From Dirofilaria immitis (lineage: Eukaryota > Nematoda > Chromadorea > Rhabditida > Onchocercidae): DNA of 64,000 nt. The DNA is taken from assembly GCA_024305405.1 (NCBI GenBank), contig JAKNDB010000103.1:310001-374000 (forward strand), given 5' to 3'. Below the pieces are notes generated by a model that saw only the letters and a program-made list of their open reading frames with translations, searched no databases and had not been told where the DNA came from. Below are positions 48,062 to 57,600 of the stretch, one piece after another (position 1 is the first letter of the stretch; every line of letters starts with the position of its first letter). The position numbers and the translations under genes were made by a program.

Positions 48062-49106
48062 TTTTCTAATTAATTTAGTTGGAAATTCAATCAATTCTTT
48101 GTAATTAGATTTGAAGTAGTAATAATGATTGATGAATGTGAAAATGACATAAAGTAATCTTTTAATCTGACTGCTGATCGGATCAATCAGAATCGTTTGG
48201 CAAAGCAACGATATCAACGTGATCGAGAAAAACTCTTCAATACAAAGTTCAAAGTTTTAAATAAAAAAATGTCAAAAAAGTACTAAATGGAAGTAGAAGA
48301 TGGCTTACAGCTTCAGCTTTGCTTTATTAATGATAAAAATAGGTAAACAACATTAGGAGGAGGACGATTTTTGATCATCACATGATGCATATCATATGTA
48401 GCGAGATAGGGGAATGAATTTATTTATGTGTTGGCATGACACATACACATTCGTCAACATCGATACGTGCACGCATAGACTGATACAAACAAAATGAATG
48501 AATGAATAATAATCAAAATCGACGAGACAAGTTGTCGTATTATCTGCTAGGCATTAACTATTACGTTTAATTAAAGCAGCAGAGCGACAACAGTGCGCTG
48601 CTGATTGGTAACTAATGACCTAAACGATTACATTAAAATGATGATGAAATGATGTGTCAACAGTCGAGACATTTTAAAGGTCATAAGCCATCAATATCTT
48701 CCGTTTCATTAAAAGAAATTTTGTTGTTTATACATTTGAACCATCAGATAAACTGATAATTATAACATTTGTCCCGAAAATTATTTTTATTTATGTCCGG
48801 AAAAACATTTGATAAAGCGGTATGAGTATAAGACATATTTTCACATTAGAGATAATTCATTCAGGTAGAATTACAAGGCTGTAACAAGCAGTATTCGTTA
48901 TCATTAACTGGCTTGATTTTACTCTATTTAATAAAGATAATATCGAAATTCCATAAAAATCATTGCTACTGAGAATTATAAACATCCTATGCTATTCCGT
49001 ATTTCCGATTTTGTAAAGGAAATGAATCTTTACACTTATTACTGTAGTACGAAATTTCAGTCAAATACAAACCTCTGCCGGATAAAAGTCGTCCTGGCGA
49101 ATCCAT
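4299..49106 (-). CDS. anc-1: ANC-1/nesprin-type giant KASH-domain protein
   Basis: One gene spans 44.8 kb. It runs from MDSPGRLLSGR (ATG at 49104-49106) through two calponin-homology domains, a long coiled-coil/spectrin-like rod, 3.7 near-identical tandem units, and a KASH domain ending GPPPF-stop. ANC-1 proteins sit in the outer nuclear envelope: KASH binds a SUN protein in the perinuclear space, while the CH pair binds actin, anchoring nuclei and other organelles. C. elegans ANC-1 has the same order of parts and also carries near-identical long repeats (six of about 903 residues). Here the unit is about 1,436 codons and the total about 7,700 residues. Almost all introns join in consistent phase; most are phase 0. 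Apparent frameshifts occur at short homopolymers, including 27960, 32380, 33195, 36226 and many sites in the array. They are probably consensus errors, since the reading resumes in the next frame with sensible coiled coil. Confidence 0.93.
4585..4740 (-). other. anc-1 penultimate exon: KASH juxtamembrane region
   Basis: 52 codons, phase 0 on both sides. It begins ILQESEGENTEAEPL and ends RTRWRRILRAALPLQ, the basic-aromatic stretch that precedes the KASH membrane helix in nesprins. It joins in frame to AMLVLLLG of the last exon. Confidence 0.93.
5062..5418 (-). other. anc-1 C-terminal coiled-coil exon with acidic tail
   Basis: 119 codons, phase 0, from ELRQQLESIQAHLKTS to KFKTPPDDQ. The first half is charged coiled coil; the second half has an Asp run (SATSDDDDDNK), a likely flexible cytoplasmic linker before KASH. 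The donor GTATGC and the acceptor TATTTTAG are clear. Confidence 0.85.
5717..5850 (-). other. anc-1 C-terminal exon resembling a truncated repeat exon b
   Basis: Reads NLLGSMSAEFRMREE then LDDINKAFDDQKYQF. The LD-x2-x-A-x2-D pattern recalls LDPLETAYADVRFY of repeat exon b. The donor side ends in phase 2 while the next exon needs phase 0, so either a base is missing or the donor is misplaced. Confidence 0.6.
6227..6286. repeat. 30-bp direct tandem duplication in an anc-1 intron
   Basis: Positions 6227-6256 and 6257-6286 are identical (catatatcaactctctaaa, then gtataagttaa). The pair lies in the intron 5851-6497 and has no visible function. Confidence 0.9.
6498..6935 (-). other. anc-1 exon a': diverged copy of repeat exon a
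   Basis: 146 codons, phase 0, starting KDHECLDERLTLETIC and ending KMIDDLEVLK. It aligns along its length with repeat exon a (11804-12238): YVNERD against FVNERD, and DDLEVLK against DDLDKLK. It directly follows the last exon f of the array, exactly where another unit would begin, so it is the decayed start of a further repeat. Unlike the array copies it reads without a frameshift. Confidence 0.82.
7449..7494. repeat. (AAT)n microsatellite, intron e-f of copy A
   Basis: About 15 AAT units in the intron between exons e and f. The counterparts are at 12542-12590, 17631-17679 and 22719-22761, with slightly different lengths; this is one of the few features that distinguish the copies. Confidence 0.9.
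7537..9705 (-). other. Repeat exon e, intact reference copy (723 codons)
   Basis: This is the largest exon of the unit, bounded by an ATTTCAG acceptor and a GTAAGC donor after NRLHDIN. It starts KLLSSLTDDISTEKQL and is rich in heptad-like Leu/Ile, Glu, Lys and Asn, as in a long rod. Proline is sparse except at short breaks (NIPPGYEGNEL, PISVVEDF). One CPNASC segment is the only Cys-containing kink I noticed. I recognise no catalytic domain. Confidence 0.9.
9786..9841. repeat. (GA)n microsatellite, intron d-e of copy A
   Basis: A GA/GAAA run in the intron upstream of exon e; on the gene strand it is a TC tract about 80 nt before the exon e acceptor. Counterparts are near 14874-14931, 19966-20021 and 25052-25113, with differing lengths and interruptions. 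Confidence 0.9.
12247..17335 (-). repeat. anc-1 repeat copy B
   Basis: Exons: a 16892-17327, b 16522-16803, c 15740-16411, d 14977-15590, e 12630-14793, f 12353-12483. Exons b and c are intact. Relative to copy A, exon e lacks five bases, each in an A or T run (near 13164, 13576, 13731, 14246 and 14630), so its frame appears broken several times. Exon d lacks one T near 15081, f one T near 12410, and a has the shared A-run shift. Splice sites are unchanged. Confidence 0.9.
17336..22422 (-). repeat. anc-1 repeat copy C
   Basis: Exons: a 21979-22414, b 21609-21890, c 20826-21497, d 20066-20678, e 17720-19885, f 17442-17572. Exon e is three bases short: near 18668 and 19724 (both shared with copies B and D) and near 19838 (aagaag read as aagag). 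Exon d is two bases short, near 20417 and 20602. Exons b and c are intact; f and a show the same shifts as copy B. Confidence 0.9.
22423..26084 (-). repeat. anc-1 repeat copy D (partial, most 5' unit)
   Basis: Contains f 22529-22660, e 22806-24972, d 25157-25770 and the 3' part of c (25920-26084). Exons a and b and the 5' part of c are absent. Exon f here is exactly 44 codons and open, showing that the other copies lack one T. Exon e misses two bases (near 23754 and 24810) and d one near 25770. Beyond 26084 the sequence becomes unique in the middle of an exon. Confidence 0.9.
25920..26132 (-). other. Hybrid exon c' at the 5' edge of the array
   Basis: 71 codons, phase 0. The first 16 codons (ELEKLESKNQQMKMEQ) are unique; from IDEQINAFESALNE onward the sequence is that of repeat exon c. 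The junction is seamless and in frame, with its own TTTTGCAG acceptor. Confidence 0.88.
26223..33290 (-). other. anc-1 rod, unique coiled-coil exons (3' half)
   Basis: Exons supported by splice sites and phase: 33101-33290, 32285-32484, 32074-32223, 31744-31896, 31445-31579, 31112-31201, about 30370-30636, 29663-29949, 29209-29422, 28686-28793, 27825-27989, 27348-27500, 26919-27050, 26521-26703, 26223-26372. Most are whole codons in phase 0. They encode Glu/Leu/Lys-rich helices such as TELMVQLVAIADDLTAHEK and SDIDSELNLLANSL, consistent with spectrin-like or coiled-coil rod. Apparent one-base shifts occur near 33195 (A run), 32380 (T run) and 27960 (CCC). The 30.4 kb exon has an uncertain donor. 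No domain beyond rod is recognised. Confidence 0.75.
33291..35924. other. Large anc-1 intron with one weak coding candidate
   Basis: A 2.6 kb gap between exons whose phases already match (both phase 0). It is AT-rich and mostly without structure. An open stretch at about 34854-34948 (minus) reads YKFIRAALKIDEACDVVEAM and looks helical, with a GTGGAC donor but a weak AAG acceptor and non-matching phase; it may be an alternative exon or a relic. Confidence 0.5.
35925..42179 (-). other. anc-1 rod, unique coiled-coil/spectrin-like exons (5' half)
   Basis: Exons: 42070-42179, 40529-40718, 40054-40331, 39869-39941, 39749-39834, 39520-39658, 39208-39387, 38684-38905, 38260-38466, 37910-38062, 37359-37406, 35925-36433. 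The first follow directly after CH2; WKRIGVLLEDWSHRLEGELP and LSELVQWLCTAEQI resemble the first spectrin repeat of nesprins, with its Trp positions. Phases 2/1 then 1/0 join correctly (for example SEG then SIEKRM). Exon 35925-36433 is open except for a one-base loss in an A7 run at about 36226. Exon 39520-39658 shifts frame near 39630, and the junctions around 39.7 and 40.5 kb do not match perfectly. Confidence 0.75.
40866..40965. repeat. 50-bp perfect tandem duplication in an anc-1 intron
   Basis: Units 40866-40915 and 40916-40965 are identical (aaactggatatatgccagct ... ccaac). They lie in the 1.35 kb intron 40719-42069, which otherwise holds no recognisable gene. Confidence 0.95.
42773..43785 (-). 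other. anc-1 second calponin-homology domain (CH2)
   Basis: Exons 43598-43785, 43192-43333 and 42773-43018 join in phase 0/2, 1/0 and 0/0. The domain starts VDRVILRWVNAQLARPYNIN, then SWRDGIAFNALIHRVKPEL, then AFRIAKEYLHIRPLLDVEDM and KRSVITYVSQFIR. The DG-x-AFNALIH, LLDVEDM and SVITYVSQF motifs are those of type 2 CH domains in spectrin-family actin binders. A linker (NSPSTSKINNESGPF) separates it from CH1. Confidence 0.95.
44782..45069. repeat. Cluster of interlocking inverted repeats in an anc-1 intron
   Basis: Three inverted pairs: 44782-44790 with 44818-44826 (9 bp); 44831-44850 with 44988-45007 (20 bp, perfect); 44955-44975 with 45049-45069 (21 bp, perfect). The second arm of the 20-bp pair lies between the arms of the 21-bp pair, so the two stems interlock. 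No transposase or target-site duplication is evident. Confidence 0.8.
45671..45754 (-). other. Candidate cassette exon inside CH1 of anc-1
   Basis: 28 codons, phase 0 at both ends, with a TTTTGCAG acceptor and a GTGACT donor. It reads NSYLNGVAYRSHLNVKDL and then the basic GRRTVVRRSL. It falls between KWVNYHLET and the helix beginning SSSDLVEDL, i.e. in the loop after the first CH1 helix. CH1 reads through normally with or without it, so it could be alternative. Confidence 0.6.
46774..49072. other. Large first intron of anc-1
   Basis: 2.3 kb between the initiator exon and the first CH1 exon. It contains a CA/TA microsatellite at 47960-48056 and a short AAT run near 47490, and no convincing exon. 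Promoter or enhancer elements could lie here, but none is recognisable by sequence alone. Confidence 0.6.
47960..48056. repeat. (CA)n(TA)n microsatellite
   Basis: A run of ACACAC with interruptions passes into about 22 TA units, inside the first anc-1 intron. Short open frames across it are low-complexity and not genes. Confidence 0.95.
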
Positions 49107-49116
49107 TGGCGGATTA
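49073..49116 (-). other. anc-1 first coding exon with trans-splice-like acceptor
   Basis: TTTATTTTAG ends at 49117; the exon begins TAATCCGCCA then ATG (49106-49104), encoding MDSPGRLLSGR and leaving one base that joins in phase with AT-GAA-CAC of the CH1 exon (giving Asp). An acceptor 10 nt before the first ATG, with no donor evident upstream, is what spliced-leader addition in nematodes looks like; an untranslated cis-spliced exon is the alternative. Confidence 0.7.
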
Positions 49117-51818
49117 CTAAAATAAATGTGAAGTTATTTTTTTAATTATTCGTTTTATCGAAATTGCAATAAACGTCATGACGTAATGCATAAAATATAA
49201 TGAAAATTGAAATATTCAATATAATATAAATAGAAAATTATTCAAAACATTGAATTATTGTTCTAATTTCTAAGTTCATTTTAAGGTGTTCTTTTTCGAA
49301 GTCTAATTTCAAACCGAAAACACCGAGATAAAAGTGACCAATACAGCTCATTTAATAGCGAAAATTGAAATTGAATTAAGATGGAAATGGAATGACAAAT
49401 AATTTAAATATTCAATAACCATAACTTCAAATTATTTAATTAATAACAACACTTGCACAATAAATGTTGACATTCATTCCCTCCACCACATAAAATAATA
49501 TTCGACAACATCCGTAAACTAGAGAGTAAGAAAATACAGCAAAGAATTTGGAATATTACACATTGTAAATGCAGGGTGATGGCATAAGAATTGATGAACA
49601 GGTGAATACTAAGAGCCAGCTCAATATATAATAATATGTATCATTGGCAACAAATAAACAAGCAAATAACATAAACAAATGAACCATTAAATAATCGAAT
49701 TTTGATTGAAATAGTTTCGATCAGATTCATCGAATGACAGGAATTTAAAAATTAAAATGTGATTACTCACGGGAATGTTCCTCTTTGTACAAATCGCACA
49801 ATGCAAATTTCAAAATTTCTTAATCAACTTGAGTCACAAAATATGACGCATGTTCATTGTTTGGCTCAAATTCTCTGAATTCCAACATGACATTCATATA
49901 GTATAATTTGATACTTATCGATATGGCTATCGAAACAAATATTTCCATTAATCCAAAAAAAAAAAAAAAAACAAATAGAAATTCAAATTCTTTAGCCAAT
50001 ATCGTGCAAGTTTTTATGATGATATTCAGCAAGAAAATAAGATAACAATAAAATGATTTTTTGATATCATCCTCAGCTTGCAGTAGCAAACTTTTTCGGC
50101 AATAATTTTAATAATTATTTGCACAGAATTCTCAAAATCAAGTAACGTTATGAAATTTTTATTTGTGTCCATCTTCCCTTTTTTACTTTAGTTCTTTCCT
50201 GGAAACTGTAGAAAAGAATACGTAAATTACAACAATGAAACAGACAATATTATAAAGAAACAGGTAACATATGAATAAAAATTTTCTCATAACGAACAAA
50301 TGATTGCTAAGATAGCTGAGCAAATAAGAAATGTATAAAAACAAACAGTGATAAAATGAAAAAAATCTTTAAAAAAATGAACAAAATGGATTATGGATGG
50401 AAGAATTGATGTAAATGTAACGACTTAATCTTTGCAAATTCTAACTAATTTTCTATTTTGTTTTCTCCTATTTTTTTCTATGAAATATCATTTCAATAAA
50501 TAGTTTAATGCCTCCAAATAAACAAAAATATTCCTAGTGAGTCGTTATAATAATTTGAAATTAATAATAAAATGAAATAAAAGGAGACCATTCATTTATT
50601 CGGCCTAATTTCATAGTTGATGGGTTCATTTCATTCCTGATATATTTTTTTCATAATGAATTCAATAATATCTCAGGATTAACTATTGTCTCAGCTTCCT
50701 TTTCAGCAATGTTTCCGACAGCTATTGTATTCCATAATAGAAACATCACTAAACAATCGATTCAACTTTATATCGAAAGTTAAATTGCCAAGATTCAGAA
50801 TCTCCATCCTTCTTTTTACTGATATTGTACTTTTCATTTTTCCAGACAGTGCGAATAATGTTGAATAGACTACAAGAATTTGTTTTTTTCATTTCAAAAG
50901 AGATAGCTTATTTGATTTGTCTAAATTTCACACTGAATTAAGCAATTATAACGACATCCCCTTAAAAAACTTGACACTCTTAATTTAAAACAATATATTT
51001 TTGAAAACTTTAAAACCTTTAGTTTTCCAGAACATAATTTTTTTCGTCATGGGAATAAGGAAAAATTCTTTATTAAGTCAGGTCATTACTTGTCAGAAAA
51101 TACTAGCACTGGACAATTTTTTTGCTTACTAAAATTGATTTGATTGAAAATTCGGAAAAACTATTATCCTTCATTTTCTGCCAAATGCAAACATTATGTG
51201 ACATATCTAACATATCTATGCTGAGCTCTTCTCAATTGTTTTTAGACAGAAGGACAGCGAAATTGTTAGAAAAAATAAGGAATGGGAGAAAAAATTTCGC
51301 CCTTTATCCTTTTCATTACAATGACAATCAGCTAAAATTTACATACTTTAAAATGCGCTAGCAAATCATTCTTTCAATAACTAACTATTATCTCGACATA
51401 TAATAACTTTAGTGCCATATAATTTACGAATAATAGAAATAATTTTCACGATAATAACTATGATGCAATAAATAAATAAAACAAAAACATGGAACAACCC
51501 CGAGAGTTATCGGGAGAGAGATGTGTGCCAAGCAACACAGGATACGAATCCATCAAAATTACACAAAAAAAAAAACCACAGAAAAAAAAAGAAAAGAAGC
51601 GGAAGTATCAATGATATACGTGATGTACATAGCATTCCAGCGTTCTCGTCTTTCTCCTTTCTCTCCTTCAAAGATGAAAAGAGGGAAAGATCTAGAAAGA
51701 AAAGACAGGAAGCACCATGACTGTTTCTTTCCCTCCTTTTATGAAATGAACTGTACTTGCCTAGTCCAGTTACCTCTTATCTCTAGGCCTAAGATCTACT
51801 CCAGTCCTATTTGGCTAA

Positions 51819-51857
51819 CTCTCTCTCTCTTTCTCTCTCTCTCTCTCCCTCTCTCTT
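51819..51857. repeat. (CT)n microsatellite
   Basis: An interrupted CTCTCT tract in the intergenic region upstream of anc-1. Confidence 0.9.
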
Positions 51858-52879
51858 GATTCCAATTGATATAGATGATGCTATTTCTTCAATATATCCA
51901 AAATCAACTTACAGTTCCACCTTATCGATTCGCCTACGTAACTTACCTGTTATGGTCTATTTTGAAAATCTCTATTCTCGTTCTTTCTCATTCTCATTAT
52001 AAATATTTTATTATAAATTCATCACTTGGAGAAGACTTTCAGTTAAGGAGAAGCTCAGCTTAGGAAAATGTGACCGAAATCGAAATAAAAAGAAATTTGC
52101 ATTTTTATTATTTCAATCTAAATGTATATTTGCTCTGATAATTGTTAAATTTATCGTTAAAAATATACATCCGTTTTTACGATCCTATTTAACAGTCTCC
52201 GAAAAAGATTAAAAATAATATCTCGAGTTCCTAATTTCTCTTTTGCATTTCAAACGGAAAATTTGGAGAAACAGAAGAGAGATTTCTTGCTCAAATACAA
52301 ATAAATTAATTGTCATTGAAAGGATTCACTCCGAACTGTAAGATAGCCTAAAAAGTGATATAAAAGAATTTCTTCTTATACGTTAATCGCCTAACTATAA
52401 CAAAATAAAATGATATCATCACAAAATAAAAATGAAAATCTCGCAAATTTACATATTAAGAGTAAAGTATCTAAACAATAAATGAGAATAGATAAGAGTA
52501 CGAGAAATACTCGAAATATGCATAATCATCACATTTTTTTCCCACTGCTCATATTAAGTCTATTTCCATTTTTGTAATACTCTCGAATTATATATTGGGG
52601 AAAGAAAAAATTAATAAATAAATGAATGGAAAATGCCATCATTTAGTTTAGCAATGGATTTACAGGGTTCATAATTGATTTCTTTTTCCCCCACCCTCCC
52701 CAATGATTTAATCGAGAATATTATAAATAACACAGAAGTGGTAAGACGACGAACGGTAGCAAATTTCCTTTCTGTTCATTTGGCAAACTGAGCAGAGACA
52801 TGAAAATAAAATTGGGTCTGTAGCAATAGAAAGCTTCGCTGCCACCTCTTTCCTCTGTCTTTCCAAATCCAAATTCAGT

Positions 52880-52935
52880 AACATACACATAGATACACAT
52901 ACATACATACACACACACATATATACACATATAGT
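52880..52935. repeat. CA/TA-rich microsatellite
   Basis: Imperfect ACAC/ATAC/TATA units. Minus-strand open frames here encode MCVCMYVCV-like low-complexity peptide and are rejected as genes. Confidence 0.85.
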
Positions 52936-54458
52936 CGTCTCGTTCTATGTATGTGTCCTTGACTACTTGCAGATTGCAAGAAATATATTTTACTTAAAGA
53001 TGAAATCTGCAGGCTTCTGATGTATGCATCAGGATTTTCTTGCATCTTAGTTAGCAGTTTCATCATGCACCAGACGGAAATTCTAGGACTCGTACAACAC
53101 TGCATGATTTATCAAAATCGATTGGAAGTAGTCAGGAATCAGTTAGCCTTCCATTGCAAAAACAAAATCGAAACCATAAATGGACGGGATGAATCATCTC
53201 ATCCATCTATAGTTCCATTTTCTCGACAATTCTACTCCAGAGGTATGAAATGAAACCATCATATATGCCAGATTTAATAAATAATAGAGATATTGATAGG
53301 GATGCAAAGAAATCGATTCAAATAAGCAACGGAAGTAAATTCCATTATCAGCCATCTCTCTTCCGAACAGTCATCTCTTTCATTTCCCGCCAACTTTAAA
53401 AATTATTCATATCAATCTTTACGCCTACAAATTGAGATATCGATCGTTTTGATCGTACAGTTATTAACGGCTGATCGATGACAAGGAACAGGTGAATTCT
53501 CCTTCAAGCATACTGTTATATATCATTAGGAAAGCGCAGAAGATCTTATTAACTATGGATTCCTGTGTAGAACTAGCCACTCGATGAATTTTTTTATGAT
53601 GTATCGAATTTAAGGAGTAGTTATTTATTACCAAACATTACTCTCGACAGTACCATTTCAGAAATATGAAATGGAATCATATTTCCAGATTTAATAAATG
53701 GCTCATTTTAAATCACTTCCTGAAAGCTCTTGGTAGTCCTGCCGTATGTCTATTCCAACAAACTCAAATTTGAACTTTATACAATAATTTTGTTGAAACG
53801 AAATGCAACGGTGTCTCTATTATTCTGTTGCCTAATTCATCAAAGGCAGCGTAAAATAGCCAGCAAATGTTAAATCAATCAATAATAAACTCTCTTTAAT
53901 CATTTCTTATTTTCAGCGCGTTTAACACATTACTTTCTAGTGATTACTTTTCATTAAAATATAACACAGAGATTGACTAGAATGTTGTGTAAAAAAAGAA
54001 ATAAAATATGAAAGCAAGCGATTAGGAAGAGCAATAAAACTCAGTGAAATAAAATTATATCACAGTTACAACAAATATAATTTAACGTTGTAAAAAAAAA
54101 GAATTGCGCGGTTTTACATAGATAACAACACATTTAACTCACTAGATATATAAAAAGAGCATTCCATAAAACAGGAATGAAGATAAATTAATGTGGAAAC
54201 TTTGCGAATAATTTGAATAACAAAACCATCAAACCCGATGAAAGGCACGATTAATGAAGGAATTTTAAATTATATACATGTTTTCAATTAAATAGGCAGA
54301 CAGTTAACTCTTTCAGTATTTCACGTCAAATAAATGCTTCCTTCCATCTTTGTATTGAAAAATATAAGAGGAAAAACAGGATAACCCGTTATTTATACTA
54401 ACATCCCCAGAAAAATTATGGTTAAAACAAAAGGAAACATTTAAGAACGAAACTAAAA

Positions 54459-54464
54459 TTTATT
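54459..54464 (-). terminator. Candidate GMPPA polyadenylation signal
   Basis: Minus-strand AATAAA about 195 nt past the stop at 54659. A perfect hexamer in AT-rich sequence, so only suggestive. Confidence 0.35.
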
Positions 54465-54658
54465 TGATCAACAAAAATTCTTTCTTATTAAATGTGGCAT
54501 AAAAAAATAAAGGCAAGATGTGATGATATGCAAAATATGAATGCATTACTACAAACATGACCTGCATCCATGATCAATAAAATCTTAATAAAGCATTTAA
54601 TACGATTCAAAACAGACTACAAAAATCATTTGAATAAGAACAGTTTCAAATTTTCTGT

Positions 54659-57600
54659 TTACAGTATAATTTGGTTTTTGTAACTAGATGTGAGCTCTTT
54701 ATACGGTAGAACTATAGAATTAAGGATAACCGTTTCAGCAGGAACGTGGACATCGGAACCAAGAATAGTTAATGACGGATTAAGACGTCCATCAATGTTG
54801 AATAACGGTTTATTGTCTAGTTTAGCAAAAGGAATATTTGGATTTGGGAAATTGGCGTACCTTCTATACGTGCCCATGCACCAACAACACTGCGCCATCC
54901 GATTACTGAATGTAATACACAGGCATGTTCATTTATTATTGCTTCAGCTAGAACAATAGTTTCACGAACACGAACACCGGCTGCAATTTTGGCTTTCGCA
55001 CCGATACTCACATTCGGACCTATTTTTGCAGTTGGATCAATCTGCAATAAAAATTCATTCAGAAAAATCTAAAACTTCAATATGGAAATCAAAAAGAAGC
55101 AGTCCCATAAAAAGGTTAGAAAATTAGTTAAAAATATAAAGAACTTGATTGTTTTTAAAGTGCTGTAATTAATTTCGCCTTGCATCACTATGTCCAATTT
55201 GCTTATAAATGTAAATGACGGTAACTATATAAAACTTTTGTCATATTTCCAGAAATTTTTGTAAATTATGAATATGCAGAACTAGGAAGCCCTAATCAAT
55301 TACAACTTTTTTCCAAAAGACTAACAGAAACGATATCCTATTATCATTAATAAACACGTTGTAATGAATGAGAATGAATGTTTAATTTAATAGTTCTAAT
55401 AAACATCACAACATCACTTACCGTATCTTATACAGAACATTAGAAAGGATTAATTAAAGCAAATAAATTAAAAATTAACCTCAGCAGTAGGGTCGATGAA
55501 AACATCCCCAATGATTTGTGCCCTATCACGGCATAGCCGTGATGGATCGGAAGCATGATATAAACGTAGATAATGGCGATTTGCATAAAGTACTGCACTA
55601 AAAAAGCAACTGCACAAAGTGTTACATGTTTTTATTGTCTTTTATTTAAATAAACGGTAAACTGTTAATAATGATAAGATATAATGAAATATAAAGGAAA
55701 AGTTTAGTAAAATAGAGATTACGCAGCAGTTTTTGTCTGACTCCACCAACGTTTCGTTTTTAGTGCGTAAAGTACAGATTCAGAAGCCATCTGAGGAAAA
55801 ATCTCTGTTTCAAACCAAACCTAAAATCAGCGCAATCTGGATTCTGAATTAAAAATCTTTAAACAAAAACAATTTCGAAAATTATGACTATAATCGAACA
55901 AAGAATAAAGATATTAGAGAAATTCAGAAATACATTTCCATCAATTTTGGTTAAGCAACGGGTTTATTATTTTTATGCATTATTCTGGAGGATATGATAT
56001 CGATAAAGTTATAAAGTATACATACTTGCTTTGCATCTGAACAACTACGCGCTCTACCAATCCTTTCAACAACAGTTGCACGTAATAAGTAGACACCACA
56101 TGAAATGTATTGTGAAACAAAGGTAGTTGGTTTGTCAACATAATGAAGAACCTGAAAAAGACATTCAACTTTGATGTAATAAATTCTTCTGAAATTTGGA
56201 ATAGTAAAAATCCATCAAATTTCGCCATTTCTCGTGAACTACAAGTTATTTTTCTTTGATAATTCAAAAAACTCTCATTTCGTGCTAATATTGATTAGTT
56301 ATTACCATTACTAATTTTATTTTACATATTAACCTTGCCATTAGGATCGATTACGACAGAACCATAATTGATGGACTGTTCACGAGTAGCCTCAGTTGTA
56401 AGTAATAACCCATGAGCGTTGTATTTTATGGCTAGTTCATGAGCCATTTCGGCAATCGGCAAATCACCACAAACATCAGCATTAAGCACAAATATTGCAC
56501 TTGGATTATTCTCAAGCAAAACCGATCGAAAATGATATAAACCACAGGCTGTGCCTAATGCTTCAGGTTCTTCCAAGTACCTGAAATGAAACAAAAGTTC
56601 CCATGCTTTCTCGTTGCTATCACAAATTTTCAATCGAAGAAATCGAAACGTCCAATTACTGTAACAATTAAAATCGCTTTTCTTACATAAAACATGAATT
56701 TTTTAGAAGGGTTTAATTAATCTTGAATTAGAAGATGAAATTTTCCTTAGGGATAACTGAAATATTTATAATATAAATATGTTGAAAATAAGATATTTGC
56801 GCTATTAAATATCTCGATATAATCGGGTGATTTCGTAATACAAGATTATATTTCCCGAGCAAGAAATCATCTCTTTAAATATCAATCTTTATGTGAAGGA
56901 TACTGTTTATAACACTGTAATCAATTCGACTCGACTTATCATCTTTCAGAATCATAAGGCATTGCTTAAAGCATTGCAACTATCAGTACAAAAAGGGGAT
57001 TGATTATGAATATCGATTAAGAGGTTACATTCATACACATCTTTTGTTGATCGTAGGATCAAAAATCCTATGAATTTGCCCTCATCGTGCGTTGTTGCGC
57101 TTCCAAATTTAACTCTAATAGCAATGAGCCTCATGCTCATTTTTTCCTACAATTAAAGGGAAATTCAAGCTATCGATTGTATCATCGATATTTCCTCAAT
57201 TAATTTGTGTATCGTAGTTATGACAAATAGAATTACAATTTCATTATACAACAAATCTCTACCCAAATTTCCAATTCCTCAACATCACAAGATTTTCTGT
57301 CCTTCCAACTTTTAAAGAAATGATTCAAAAGTGGTTTGAAGATCGAAGAAGTAAATACTAGAAATTTATTTTATGAAATTAAAAAGAATTTGACTATTTA
57401 AATATATACTTATGTTTTGGATCGAAAATATTATTATATTGAAAGAAGAAACATACTTGATTTTAATGCTATATGTTTCCATACATTTCTGGGTGAAATC
57501 GTAAAAATATTTCGTCGGATAGAATCCAATTAAATAAATTTCTGTTAGAGTATTCAACTAAAACTGAAAGCATGTCCTGATATCAATGGAATTTTCGAAA

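Larger units (their letters stand above)
49117..54658. other. Intergenic region upstream of anc-1
   Basis: 5.5 kb between the anc-1 5' end and the GMPPA-like stop. I find no exon chain on either strand; the open frames are short, AT-driven or microsatellite-based. It holds a CT run at 51819-51857, a CA/TA run near 52880-52935 and an A run near 49954-49972. The anc-1 promoter must lie in the left part and the GMPPA 3' UTR at the right edge. Confidence 0.65.

Noticed and set aside
47942..48217. 91-residue minus-strand frame rich in YIYIYI/CVCV
   Set aside because: It translates the CA/TA microsatellite.
51521..52063. Overlapping plus-strand frames around the CT run
   Set aside because: Low-complexity Lys/Arg- and Ser/Leu-rich peptides with no recognisable domain or splice-linked partners.
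52708..53105. Minus-strand frames with MCVCMYVCV
   Set aside because: Microsatellite-derived and mutually overlapping in several frames.
49117..54658. A hidden bacterial (endosymbiont-derived) insert upstream of anc-1
   Set aside because: No long bacterial-type open frame, GC shift or recognisable bacterial gene was seen in the stretch.
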